64,000 bases of DNA from assembly GCF_000015965.1 (NCBI RefSeq), contig NC_009091.1, forward strand, positions 1,577,880 to 1,641,879, read 5' to 3'. The notes below the pieces were generated by a model. That model made no database searches, had not been told where the DNA came from, and saw only the letters and a list, made by a program, of their open reading frames with translations. Shown one piece after another: positions 55,587 to 64,000 of the stretch. The translations under genes and the position numbers were made by a program. Source of the DNA: Prochlorococcus marinus str. MIT 9301. GTDB taxonomy: Bacteria > Cyanobacteriota > Cyanobacteriia > PCC-6307 > Cyanobiaceae. Positions within the stretch are counted from its first letter, which is position 1; every line of letters begins with the position of its first letter.

Positions 55587-58490
55587 TTAATTTAAGACCT
55601 TTTTAAGATATTTTGCTGTATGACTTCTAGGATTTTTAGCTACATCCTCAGGAATACCTTCTGCAATGATTTCTCCTCCTTTATCCCCTCCATCAGGACC
55701 TAAATCGATAATCCAATCTGAACATCTAATAACATCTAAATTATGTTCAATAACAATTACTGAATTACCTTTATCTACCAAACGTTGTATCACATCCATT
55801 AATTTATGAACATCATAAAAACTTAATCCTGTAGTTGGTTCATCAATCAAATATAAAGTTTTTCCAGTAGCCCTTTTGGACAATTCCGTAGCTAACTTAA
55901 CTCTTTGAGCCTCTCCACCGGATAATGTAGGAGCTGGTTGACCTAATTTGACATATCCTAAACCGACATCTACCAATGTAGATAATCTATCAGCAGCTTG
56001 AGGTATTGCAGAGAATGTTTCTGCAGCTTGTTCAACAGTCATCTCTAAGACATCAGATATATTGAAACCTTTATATTTCACCTGAAGAGTTTCCCTATTA
56101 AAACGAGCTCCTTTACATACTTCACATTGAACATACACATCAGGTAAAAAGTTCATTTCAATTACATTTACTCCCTGACCCTTACAAGCTTCGCATCTTC
56201 CTCCTTTCACATTAAAGCTAAATTGACCAGCCTGATAGCCTCTTGCTTTTGCTTCAACTGTAGCAGTAAATATCTGCCTTATAGGATCAAAAGCACCAGT
56301 ATATGTAGCAGGATTTGATCTTGGAGTTCTTCCTATTGGAGATTGATCAATAACGATAACTTTATCAATTGCCTTTATACCCTTTAACTCTTTTACGCCT
56401 TGAGGAAAAGGGACTTTTAATCCTAAAGAATGACATAATGCAGGATGAAGTAATTCATTTATCAAAGTACTCTTCCCACTTCCACTCACGCCAGTAATAG
56501 AAACTAACCTTCCTAAAGGAAATTCAACAGAAATATTTTTTAAATTATTTTTAGAGCAATTATTTAAAATTAAACTTTTTTTTACAGATGATCTACGTTC
56601 TTTTGGAGTAGGAATCGACTTTCTACCACTGAGATAAGCTCCAGTTAATGACTTTTCTGAATTTAAGACATCTTGATAAGATCCCTTAGCAATAATTTCC
56701 CCACCATAAACACCTGCCCCTGGACCAATATCTACTAAATAATCTGCGGATTTCATAGTATCTTCATCATGTTCAACAACAACCAAAGTATTTCCCAAGT
56801 CTCTTAAGCTTTTTAATGTTTCTAATAATCTGTCATTGTCTCTCTGATGCAAACCTATACTTGGTTCATCTAATACATACAAAACCCCAGTAAGACCTGC
56901 TCCTATTTGTGTAGCCAATCTAATACGCTGAGCCTCACCACCAGACAAAGTCATAGCTGGTCTATCTAAAGTTAAATAATCTAAGCCTACATTAATTAAA
57001 AACTTCAAACGTAAACGAATCTCTTTTAAAACCAATTCACCTATCTGCTTTTGTTTTTCTGATAAAGATATATTTTTTTTCTTTGTATTACTCAAACCCA
57101 TGAGGAATTCTATGTGATTTAGGGTTTCAGAAACACTTATAGAAGTTAAGTCAGTAATATTATATGGACCAATTTTAACGGCCAAAGCCTCAGGTCTTAA
57201 TCTTTTTCCAGAACATGTCTTACAGGGAACTAATTCTAGATACTTTTCTAATTTTTGTTTAACTGATTCACCATTGGCTTCATTGAATTGCCTTTCTAAA
57301 ATTGGTAAAATTCCTTCAAAAGGTCTTTCAAAACCACTAGAAGTTTTAAAACGACTATCAGCTTGAATTAATATTGGTTTATCTGATCCCAAAAGTAGAA
57401 CTTGTTTTTGCAAATCACTTAAATCTTTCCAAGGAGTTTTTAATTCAAAACCATAAGCTTGTCCTACAGAATAAAGTAATGAGAAATAATAAGTATTATC
57501 TTTCTCACTCCAAGGAGCTATTGCAGCATAAACAGGCAATGTTTTATCAGGTATAACTCTATCCGCAGTAAATTTTTTTAAATAACCAATCCCATGACAA
57601 TCTGGACAAGCACCATATGGGCTATTAAAAGAAAATAATCTAGGAGAAAGTTCTTCAACAATAGAGCCATGTACAGGACATGCATAATTTTCTGAGTAAA
57701 GTTTCTCTCTCTCTAAGTTAGAAGGTAAATTTTCTCCTTTTTTTGGGACAACTTCTACTATTGCTAAGCCATCTCCTCTTTTGAGACAAGTTTGAAGAGA
57801 ATCATTTAATCTTTCTTGTATTCCTTCTCTTGCAATTAATCTATCAACTACTACCTCAATATTATGAATTTGATTTTTATCTAATTCAATACTATCAGCA
57901 AGTTCTCTTACTTCCCCATTGATTCTAACTCTGGCAAATCCTTCAGCAGCTAGTCCACTTATTAATTTTGTATGTGTTCCTTTCTTACCTCTTACAACAG
58001 GAGCCAACAATTGGTACCTTGTTCCTTCTGGCAAAAGAAGAATTTGATCCACCATTTCATCAATTGTTTGAGGCGAAATTGGAATCCCGCAGTGGTGACA
58101 ATGCGGCTCACCAGCACGACCAAACAATAATCTTAAATAATCTTGTATCTCTGTTACTGTTCCAACTGTTGATCGAGGATTATGACTTGTAGATTTTTGA
58201 TCAATTGAAATGGCAGGTGATAAACCCTCAATATTGTCAACATCTGGTTTATCTACTTGACCCAAAAATTGTCTTGCATATGCAGAAAGACTCTCAACAT
58301 ATCTTCTCTGACCTTCAGCAAAAATAGTATCAAAGGCTAAAGAACTTTTACCACTTCCACTAACACCCGTAAAAACTATAAATTTATTCCTAGGTAGAGA
58401 AAGATCAATATTTTTTAAATTATGCTGACGAGCACCTCTAATATTAATTGAATTATCTTCTTCAAAACTACTATCAACTTTATTAACCAT
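55587..58490 (-). CDS. uvrA: Excinuclease ABC subunit A
   Basis: UvrA finds DNA lesions for nucleotide-excision repair. The 967-residue protein has two ABC ATPase modules. The first has Walker A FTGVSGSGKSSLAFDTIFAE near residue 43 and signature LSGGEAQRIRLA. The second has ITGVSGSGKSTLINELLHPA and LSGGEAQRVKLATELS. Zinc-binding cysteines appear in HCHHCGIP, CPDCHG, CKTCSGKR and the C-terminal CEACKGQG with CEVCKGAR. It lies 54 bases downstream of recN. A TATAAT -10-like element at 58522-58527 precedes it. Confidence 0.97.
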   Translation of the reverse strand: MVNKVDSSFEEDNSINIRGARQHNLKNIDLSLPRNKFIVFTGVSGSGKSSLAFDTIFAEGQRRYVESLSAYARQFLGQVDKPDVDNIEGLSPAISIDQKSTSHNPRSTVGTVTEIQDYLRLLFGRAGEPHCHHCGIPISPQTIDEMVDQILLLPEGTRYQLLAPVVRGKKGTHTKLISGLAAEGFARVRINGEVRELADSIELDKNQIHNIEVVVDRLIAREGIQERLNDSLQTCLKRGDGLAIVEVVPKKGENLPSNLEREKLYSENYACPVHGSIVEELSPRLFSFNSPYGACPDCHGIGYLKKFTADRVIPDKTLPVYAAIAPWSEKDNTYYFSLLYSVGQAYGFELKTPWKDLSDLQKQVLLLGSDKPILIQADSRFKTSSGFERPFEGILPILERQFNEANGESVKQKLEKYLELVPCKTCSGKRLRPEALAVKIGPYNITDLTSISVSETLNHIEFLMGLSNTKKKNISLSEKQKQIGELVLKEIRLRLKFLINVGLDYLTLDRPAMTLSGGEAQRIRLATQIGAGLTGVLYVLDEPSIGLHQRDNDRLLETLKSLRDLGNTLVVVEHDEDTMKSADYLVDIGPGAGVYGGEIIAKGSYQDVLNSEKSLTGAYLSGRKSIPTPKERRSSVKKSLILNNCSKNNLKNISVEFPLGRLVSITGVSGSGKSTLINELLHPALCHSLGLKVPFPQGVKELKGIKAIDKVIVIDQSPIGRTPRSNPATYTGAFDPIRQIFTATVEAKARGYQAGQFSFNVKGGRCEACKGQGVNVIEMNFLPDVYVQCEVCKGARFNRETLQVKYKGFNISDVLEMTVEQAAETFSAIPQAADRLSTLVDVGLGYVKLGQPAPTLSGGEAQRVKLATELSKRATGKTLYLIDEPTTGLSFYDVHKLMDVIQRLVDKGNSVIVIEHNLDVIRCSDWIIDLGPDGGDKGGEIIAEGIPEDVAKNPRSHTAKYLKKVLN

Positions 58491-58521
58491 GTTTAAATCT
58501 AATTAATGATTTAAAACAGCT

Positions 58522-58527
58522 ATTATA
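58522..58527 (-). promoter_or_regulatory. Candidate -10 element for uvrA
   Basis: On the minus strand TATAAT occurs 31 bases before the uvrA ATG, within TACTATAATAGC. No clear -35 hexamer lies 17 bases upstream, a common state in cyanobacterial promoters. No LexA-like box of the AGTAC-N-GTACT type is seen between recN and uvrA. Confidence 0.4.
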
Positions 58528-58544
58528 GTAGAATTTTTTCTGTT

Positions 58545-60224
58545 TTACGCAGCTGAGCGATCAAGGAGTCTAGAAGCATATTCGATTACTTCGCAAGAAC
58601 CTCCACCTATAAGTTCGATCAGTTCATTTTTTCTTTGATTTTTAGTAGTTAGTTTTGCAATTGAAGTATAAGTTATTCCATTAATTACGTTTTTGTTAAC
58701 TTTAAAATGAACTGATCCCCTAGCAGCTAGGAATGGTTGATGTGTAATACATAAGACTTGTTGATTTTTAGAAATTTCTTTTATAAGCTCAACCAAAGAA
58801 AATAGAGATTTACCACTTAAACCACTATCAATTTCATCTAAAAAGAAAGTGTTGGGTTGTTTAGAAATACTAGATTTAATAGCTAATAAAAATCTTGACA
58901 TTTCTCCGCCAGAAATAACATTTGATAATGGAGCAAGCTTCTGATCAGGATTAGCCGAAAACAAAAAATTTATATCGTCAATTCCATCGCCAGAAGGCTT
59001 ACATTCAGAAAATTGAATTAAAAAATTTGCATTTTCTAAACCTAGATTGCTTAAAATTAACATTACTGAATTTTGTAACTGCTTAGCAATTTTTTTTCTT
59101 TCAATAGATTGAATAACAAATAAAGAATTTAGATTACTTTGAAAATTCTCAATTTGAGCTTTAATCCTGCAAATCTCATTACCTTGATCATTTTGTTGAA
59201 AATACATCTTTAATTGATCGCGTTTTTCAATTAATTGAGTTAAATCTAACGCAAAAGTTCTCTCTAAGTTTTTTAAAAAGAATAATCTTTTTTGTATTTC
59301 TGGAAGATTAGATTCATAACTTTCTATTTCTTGCAAATATGATTTTAAATCAAAAATTAAATCTTCAACATCAGCATGAATATTGAATAACTTCTCTCTA
59401 AATTTTTGAATCTTTAAATCAAAATCTGCTGTTTTATTTAAAATCTTTAGTGATTGATTTATAAAAGAAGTTACTGAAGGTTCATCATGACTGAAATTAT
59501 TTAAATTTTCTAATGATGATTTAATTGAATTATTAATTTCAAGATTATTTACAAGTTTATTTTCTAATAACTCTAGTTCTAAAATTTCCTCACTTGAATT
59601 TAAATCAGCTTCCTCTAAACTCTTCAACATGTGTTTAATTGCCAAGTTTTTTTCTTCTTGATTCCTAGAAAATTCTATTTTTTCATCCATTAAGGCTTTT
59701 AAAACTTTAATCTCTCCCCATATATTTTTAATCCTTTCGCTAGTATCTCTAAATTCTTGAGAACATAAGTCATCAATAATTAGTCTTCTTTTATCAAGAG
59801 AATCAAAGATAAAAGTGTCAGATTGACCTGCAAAATCAATTAAAAATCCTCCAAGTTTTTCTAATGATTGTCTATTAATTGGTAAATCATTAAGGCTATA
59901 TTTGGTTAAGATTTTATTATTTTTTTTATAAGATTTTCTTTTAATTTGTAGTTCTGAAGAAGTTATTTCAAAACCATTACGAATTAACCAATTATTGATT
60001 TGAATAGAAGAAGAAAATATCGCCTCAATAACGCAAAAATCTTTTCCTGGACGTATTAAATGTTTTAGAGGTATATTAGTTCCACCAAATAAAGCATTGA
60101 GGGAATCCAAAATTAATGATTTTCCTGAACCTGAATCCCCAGTTATGATATTCAAACCTTTTTCGAAATTAATTTCTATAATCTCTATTAAGGCAATATT
60201 TTCTATTTTTAGTTGTACTAACAT
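58545..60224 (-). CDS. recN: DNA repair protein RecN
   Basis: RecN is an SMC-like ATPase that supports double-strand break repair. The 559-residue protein has Walker A ITGDSGSGKSLILDSLNALF near residue 32, a long coiled coil interrupted by a short hinge (about residues 155-340), and the C-terminal ABC signature with VISGGEMSRFLLAIKSSISK, Walker B TFFLDEIDSGLSGKSL and CITHQPFLAARGS. The usual RecN G-E-T-G-A-G-K-S loop reads GDSGSGKS here. It lies 54 bases upstream of uvrA on the same strand and is divergent from the UbiB-like gene across 68 bases. Confidence 0.94.
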   Translation of the reverse strand: MLVQLKIENIALIEIIEINFEKGLNIITGDSGSGKSLILDSLNALFGGTNIPLKHLIRPGKDFCVIEAIFSSSIQINNWLIRNGFEITSSELQIKRKSYKKNNKILTKYSLNDLPINRQSLEKLGGFLIDFAGQSDTFIFDSLDKRRLIIDDLCSQEFRDTSERIKNIWGEIKVLKALMDEKIEFSRNQEEKNLAIKHMLKSLEEADLNSSEEILELELLENKLVNNLEINNSIKSSLENLNNFSHDEPSVTSFINQSLKILNKTADFDLKIQKFREKLFNIHADVEDLIFDLKSYLQEIESYESNLPEIQKRLFFLKNLERTFALDLTQLIEKRDQLKMYFQQNDQGNEICRIKAQIENFQSNLNSLFVIQSIERKKIAKQLQNSVMLILSNLGLENANFLIQFSECKPSGDGIDDINFLFSANPDQKLAPLSNVISGGEMSRFLLAIKSSISKQPNTFFLDEIDSGLSGKSLFSLVELIKEISKNQQVLCITHQPFLAARGSVHFKVNKNVINGITYTSIAKLTTKNQRKNELIELIGGGSCEVIEYASRLLDRSAA

Positions 60225-60292
60225 GATAAATCTTCCATATAAAAAAATTAACTTCTTTTTTAAAAAAATAAAGGTTTTAAATATATAAAGTT

Positions 60293-62149
60293 ATGAAAGA
60301 AGATTTTACTGATTTTATTGAGGTATCTGGACTCTTAAATTACGATCCGGATACAATTTCTAAAATTTACAAAAAAAATCCTAAAAGACTTTTAAAAAGA
60401 CTTTGGCAAACACTCATACCTATTTTTGCTTACATTTTCTCCGTGGGATGGGATAAATTCACTGGAAGATTAAAAAATGAACAGCAAGCAAGATTTAGAG
60501 CACGAGAATTAACAAATTTATTAGTAGAACTTGGGCCTGCATTTGTTAAGGCAGGCCAAGCTTTATCAACAAGACCAGATATAATCCCAGGGATTCTTCT
60601 AGAAGAATTATCTGAATTGCAAGATCAACTCCCCGGGTTTGATGGCAATAAAGCTATGGAGTTAATAGAAGAAGATTTAGGATACAAAATAAATGAGATT
60701 TTTTTAGAAATTGATAAAGAACCAATTTCCGCTGCTTCTTTAGGGCAAGTACATAAAGCGAAATTAAAAAACGAAGAGATCGTTGCAATAAAAGTTCAAA
60801 GGCCAGGATTGAGAGAACAAATAACCTTAGATCTCTATATAGTTAGAAATATTGCTTATTGGCTAAAAAACAATATCGGATTAATAAGAAGTGATCTAGT
60901 TGCTTTGATTGATGAATTAGGCAAAAGAGTTTTTGAGGAGATGGATTATCTAAACGAAGCTGCAAATGCAGAAAAATTTAGAGATATGCACAAACATAAC
61001 AAAATGATTGCTGTACCAAAAATTTATAAAGAAATAACATCAAGAAGAGTATTAGCAATGGAATGGATAGACGGTACAAAATTAACAAATTTAGAAGACG
61101 TAAAAAAATTAGGAATTAATCCTGATGAAATGATTGATATAGGAGTGCAATGCAGTTTAGAACAGCTTTTAGAACATGGTTTTTTTCATGCAGACCCACA
61201 TCCAGGTAATTTATTAGCCTTAGAAGATGGAAGATTATGTTACTTAGATTTTGGAATGATGAGCGAGGTTTCTAGAGAATCAAGATCGGGATTAATTCAA
61301 GCAGTAGTACATTTAGTAAATAAAAACTTCGATAAATTGTCTCAAGATTTCGTAAAATTGGGATTTTTATCAGAGGAAGTTAATCTAGAGCCCATTGTTC
61401 CAGCATTTCAAGATGTTTTCATTAACGCCGTTGAACAAGGAGTGTCGAAAATGGATTTTAAAAGCGTTACAGACGATATGTCTGGTGTTATGTATAAATT
61501 CCCTTTCAGACTACCACCATATTACGCGCTTATAATTAGGTCATTACTTACATTAGAAGGAATAGCTTTAAGCGTAGATCCAAACTTCAAGATATTAGGC
61601 GCGGCTTATCCATATTTTGCAAGAAGATTGATGGAAGATCCTGATCCACAATTAAGGGAAAGTCTTAAAGAAATGCTTTTTGATAATAAAAAATTTAAAT
61701 GGGACCGTTTAGAAGATCTACTTTCTAACGCTGCAAAGCAAACAAATCTCGATTTAGAAAAACTTTTAGACGAAGTTATAAATCTTCTCTTTTCTCCAAA
61801 TGGAGGATTTCTTAGAAATGAGATAGTTGAAGGTTTAACAAATCAGATAGATTTATTTAGTCTAAAAATATTGAAAAGTTTGAATAACTACCTTCCACAA
61901 TCAATTAAATTAAATACTATCAACGAGAATAATAACTTAAATGACCTTATAATGTACGTAGAGCCATTGAGAAACTTCTTAGAGATTTTACAAAAAGTCC
62001 CCGGGTATTCAATTGATATTTTTCTAAAAAGGGTTCCAAGACTAATAAATGAACCTTATACAAAAGAAATGGGTATAAAGATTGCAAAAAAAGTAACTGA
62101 AAAAGGAGTAGTAAGACTTGTTAAGATTGCTGCTGGTGCAAATATCTAA
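60293..62149 (+). CDS. UbiB/ABC1/ADCK-family atypical kinase
   Basis: The 618-residue protein is in the ABC1 group, which in many organisms supports quinone synthesis or redox balance. Motifs are the KxGQ block GPAFVKAGQALSTRPDIIPG, the A-rich loop AASLGQVHKAKLKNEEIVAI with the ATP lysine in AIKVQRPG, and HADPHPGNLLALEDG, then LCYLDFGMM for the metal and catalytic aspartates. The C-terminal 150 residues have no recognised domain. Cyanobacterial and plastid relatives bind thylakoid membranes. It ends immediately before the next ATG (stop 62147-62149, start 62150). Confidence 0.92.
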   Translation: MKEDFTDFIEVSGLLNYDPDTISKIYKKNPKRLLKRLWQTLIPIFAYIFSVGWDKFTGRLKNEQQARFRARELTNLLVELGPAFVKAGQALSTRPDIIPGILLEELSELQDQLPGFDGNKAMELIEEDLGYKINEIFLEIDKEPISAASLGQVHKAKLKNEEIVAIKVQRPGLREQITLDLYIVRNIAYWLKNNIGLIRSDLVALIDELGKRVFEEMDYLNEAANAEKFRDMHKHNKMIAVPKIYKEITSRRVLAMEWIDGTKLTNLEDVKKLGINPDEMIDIGVQCSLEQLLEHGFFHADPHPGNLLALEDGRLCYLDFGMMSEVSRESRSGLIQAVVHLVNKNFDKLSQDFVKLGFLSEEVNLEPIVPAFQDVFINAVEQGVSKMDFKSVTDDMSGVMYKFPFRLPPYYALIIRSLLTLEGIALSVDPNFKILGAAYPYFARRLMEDPDPQLRESLKEMLFDNKKFKWDRLEDLLSNAAKQTNLDLEKLLDEVINLLFSPNGGFLRNEIVEGLTNQIDLFSLKILKSLNNYLPQSIKLNTINENNNLNDLIMYVEPLRNFLEILQKVPGYSIDIFLKRVPRLINEPYTKEMGIKIAKKVTEKGVVRLVKIAAGANI

Positions 62150-62722
62150 ATGAAGTTTAGCAAAATTTTAATATTTAAAATATTTTTTATTTTAGTAATT
62201 TCTCCATTATTTTTAAATATTCCAAAAGCTAATAGTGCTGAAGAAATTAAGATCACATACAGCATATTTTCTAGAACAATTAAAGTGGCTTCTTTAAAAA
62301 CTTTTGCTACAGAAGGTAAATCCACAAAAAAATTAAGGAGAATTTTGAAAGCAACAGGATCTCCCGATAAAGAAATTAGAACAGTTTTAAAAAAAGATTT
62401 TGAAGTTCCTATTACCATTGCAAGCAAACTTGTATACTCTGAAATAGGAGATGTTTTTTTAACAAGACTTTCATCTATTATTCACCCACCTAGAGCAACT
62501 GATGAAAGAACAGGCATGCTAGCCCTTAGAGCAAGCGTGATTCAAGGTATTAATATAGGAAATGGAAAAATAAATCTAATAAATTTTTTTGAAGCATATC
62601 CAACTAAAACTGTAATTTTAGATGTTAGCGCTTTGAGCAAAGTTATGAATAAAGTAGAATCGATTTCAGAACTATTAACCTTTTTTACCAATTCCCCTTT
62701 AGAAAAAATCAAAACAAATTAA
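62150..62722 (+). CDS. Secreted DUF1400-type protein
   Basis: The 190-residue protein has a signal peptide (hydrophobic residues 8-23, cleavage likely after ANSA, residue 30). The mature part has SAEEIKITYSIFSRTIKVAS, LKTFATEGKSTKKLRRIL and LTRLSSIIHPPRATDERTGM, then LRASVIQGINIGNGKINLIN, which fits the cyanobacterial DUF1400 domain. In larger cyanobacteria this domain usually precedes an alpha/beta hydrolase; here it stands alone. It starts directly after the UbiB-like gene stop and ends six bases before thrC, so the three are probably cotranscribed. The function is unknown. Confidence 0.8.
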   Translation: MKFSKILIFKIFFILVISPLFLNIPKANSAEEIKITYSIFSRTIKVASLKTFATEGKSTKKLRRILKATGSPDKEIRTVLKKDFEVPITIASKLVYSEIGDVFLTRLSSIIHPPRATDERTGMLALRASVIQGINIGNGKINLINFFEAYPTKTVILDVSALSKVMNKVESISELLTFFTNSPLEKIKTN

Positions 62723-62728
62723 ACAACC

Positions 62729-63832
62729 ATGGTGTTATTAGATAAAATCAAAAATAAACTGCGTTTTAATTATAGAAAAAAAAGATGGCCTGGCCTTATA
62801 GAAGCTTATAAACAATATCTCCCAGTAACGAAGAAAACTCCTATTATTTCCCTCAATGAAGGAAATACACCACTGATCTTAAGCGAATTAATTAGCAACT
62901 TAATTGGAAATGGAACAAAAGTTTTTTTAAAATATGATGGCCTTAATCCAACAGGATCTTTTAAAGATCGTGGTATGACTATGGCAATTAGCAAAGCAAA
63001 AGAAGAAGGGCGTGAAGCAGTTATTTGTGCAAGCACTGGAAATACCTCTGCTGCTGCTGCTGCATATGCTTCGAGAGGAGGATTAAAACCTTATGTATTA
63101 ATACCAGAAGGATTTGTTGCACAAGGAAAACTTGCTCAAGCATTAATGTATGGCGCTGAGATAATATCTATTAATGGAAACTTTGATAAGGCCCTTGAAA
63201 TTGTTAGAGATTTATCCTCAGAACATCCAGTAGAACTTGTTAATTCGGTTAATCCATATCGAATACAAGGACAAAAGACAGCAGCTTTTGAAATAGTTGA
63301 TGACTTAGGTTATGCTCCTGATTGGCTTTGTATTCCAATGGGCAATGCAGGAAATATAACTGCTTATTGGATGGGATTTAAAGAGTATTCAAAAATTAAA
63401 AAAAATTTGAAATTACCAATAATGATGGGTTTTCAATCCGAAGGCTCTGCTCCATTAGTAAAAAATATAATAGTTAAAGATCCGGAAACAATTGCAACTG
63501 CAATCAGAATTGGGAATCCTGTAAATAGAGAAAAAGCAAAAAAAGTAAGAAAGGAGAGTAAAGGAGATTTTCAGTCAGTTACAGATAAAGAAATAATCGA
63601 TGCTTATAAAATCCTTGCCAAAGAGGGGGTTTTTTGTGAACCTGCCAGTGCAGCATCAGTTGCTGGACTGATTAAAAATAAAAATAGAATTCAGAAAGAA
63701 TCGACTATTGTTTGTGTTCTGACTGGAAATGGCTTGAAAGATCCTGATTGCGCTATTAAAAATAATGATGCTATTTTTAGGAAAAATATTGAACCTTCAT
63801 TAAAAAATATAACTAAAATCTTAGGATATTAA
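62729..63832 (+). CDS. thrC: Threonine synthase
   Basis: ThrC converts O-phosphohomoserine to threonine with PLP. The 367-residue protein has [11 protein letters not shown] at the N-terminal side, the PLP lysine in [20 protein letters not shown], the phosphate-binding [20 protein letters not shown] and [20 protein letters not shown], and [12 protein letters not shown] near the end. This is the shorter bacterial form. It is six bases after the DUF1400 gene and is the last gene in the window. In Prochlorococcus chromosomes the next gene rightward is, to my knowledge, dnaN. Confidence 0.95.
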   Translation: MVLLDKIKNKLRFNYRKKRWPGLIEAYKQYLPVTKKTPIISLNEGNTPLILSELISNLIGNGTKVFLKYDGLNPTGSFKDRGMTMAISKAKEEGREAVICASTGNTSAAAAAYASRGGLKPYVLIPEGFVAQGKLAQALMYGAEIISINGNFDKALEIVRDLSSEHPVELVNSVNPYRIQGQKTAAFEIVDDLGYAPDWLCIPMGNAGNITAYWMGFKEYSKIKKNLKLPIMMGFQSEGSAPLVKNIIVKDPETIATAIRIGNPVNREKAKKVRKESKGDFQSVTDKEIIDAYKILAKEGVFCEPASAASVAGLIKNKNRIQKESTIVCVLTGNGLKDPDCAIKNNDAIFRKNIEPSLKNITKILGY

Positions 63833-63879
63833 AATCCAAAAAAAATATTGTCTGTGGAAATCAATTAAAAACAAACCTC

Positions 63880-63889
63880 ATTTGTTGAA
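63880..63889 (+). repeat. ATTTGTTGAA repeat, copy 1
   Basis: Direct copy of the 10-base motif ATTTGTTGAA. Copy 2 lies 31 bases to the right, about three helical turns. It is part of the candidate origin element after thrC. Confidence 0.6.
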
Positions 63890-63910
63890 AAGTACATAAC
63901 AAGAAATTCT

Positions 63911-63920
63911 ATTTGTTGAA
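63911..63920 (+). repeat. ATTTGTTGAA repeat, copy 2
   Basis: Identical direct copy of ATTTGTTGAA, followed by TAAATTTAAAATTTTC, the most AT-rich tract in the region. Confidence 0.6.
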
Positions 63921-63953
63921 TAAATTTAAAATTTTCAAAAAAAGAAAAAAATA

Positions 63954-63963
63954 TTCAACAAAT
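63954..63963 (-). repeat. ATTTGTTGAA repeat, copy 3 (inverted)
   Basis: TTCAACAAAT on the plus strand is the exact reverse complement of the motif. It flanks the AT-rich tract on the right, so copies 2 and 3 face each other across 33 bases. A single similar site (ATATTCAACAAA, 19305-19316) occurs elsewhere in the window by itself. Confidence 0.6.
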
Positions 63964-64000
63964 AAAAAATTTTTTACACATATTCTTTTCTTCGTAAACT

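Larger units (their letters stand above)
63833..64000. other. Non-coding region after thrC: candidate origin (oriC) element
   Basis: The 168 bases after thrC hold no convincing gene. They contain a DnaA-box-like TGTGGAAAT (63853-63861; inverse ATTTCCACA, one mismatch to TTTTCCACA), a second near-match TTTTACACA (63972-63980), and three copies of ATTTGTTGAA. The tract around 63921-63970 is almost pure A and T, as a DNA-unwinding element would be. In Synechococcus elongatus the origin lies beside dnaN, and thrC-dnaN adjacency is remembered for Prochlorococcus. dnaN itself is outside the window, so this remains an inference. Confidence 0.5.

Overview
The window is a strongly AT-rich, gene-dense piece of a marine picocyanobacterial chromosome. 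Gene content and protein sequences point to a high-light-adapted Prochlorococcus. The signs are very low GC (judged by eye), gaps of mostly 0 to 200 bases, many 1 to 4 base gene overlaps, frequent GTG/TTG starts, and a cyanobacterial gene set: sulfolipid genes sqdB and sqdX, sucrose-phosphate synthase, a Delta9 acyl-lipid desaturase, DUF3134, DUF1400, a chorismate lyase for plastoquinone and a group 2 sigma factor. No insertion sequence, prophage, CRISPR array, rRNA or typical genomic island is visible. One tRNA gene, Val(UAC), is present.

Layout. 1-5.0 kb: a partial secreted SPOR/SpoIID-like gene, then rpmI, rplT, a TPR protein, thiG and the sulfolipid pair sqdB-sqdX. 5.0-10.8 kb (minus): a small conserved protein, gcvP, gcvH, a PLP lyase of the aluminium-resistance family and a HTH-like protein. 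10.8-19.6 kb: desaturase, rplI, dnaB, mnmG, chorismate lyase, a 187-aa unknown, a SprT metalloprotease, a small membrane-anchored protein, a phage T4-like ATP-dependent DNA ligase and a 50-aa protein. 19.6-23.4 kb (minus): TVP38-type membrane protein, valS, an A-type Fe-S protein and tRNA-Val. 23.5-34.3 kb (plus): mazG-speE-speB, gcvT, aspS, pyrG, queE-queC-pabB-pabC. 34.3-41.5 kb: cobA, a drug-efflux-like MFS transporter, ppk, sigma factor, phytol-kinase-like protein and DAHP synthase. 41.5-50.9 kb: acnB, a CLC antiporter, purU, a FAD amine oxidase, dnaK, aroE and rpsF. 50.9-55.4 kb: argG, small proteins, mraY and sucrose-phosphate synthase. 55.6-63.8 kb: uvrA, recN, a UbiB/ABC1 kinase, DUF1400 and thrC. 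The last 168 bases are non-coding.

Several neighbours share a pathway. sqdB and sqdX make sulfoquinovosyl diacylglycerol. gcvP and gcvH, with gcvT 15 kb away, form most of glycine cleavage. speB and speE make putrescine and spermidine. queE and queC make 7-cyano-7-deazaguanine, and pabB and pabC make p-aminobenzoate for folate. uvrA and recN repair DNA.

Most of the window is ordinary core genome, and I see no convincing large unknown system. The points most worth a second look are: a candidate replication-origin element after thrC with three copies of ATTTGTTGAA and DnaA-box-like sites; the T4-like DNA ligase with no repair partners beside it; a chorismate lyase with no usual start codon at its conserved N-terminus, lying in frame behind the mnmG stop; a standalone DUF1400 protein next to a UbiB kinase; short upstream ORFs before pyrG and acnB; and several small proteins of unknown function. 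All family assignments come from reading motifs by eye; no database search was run.
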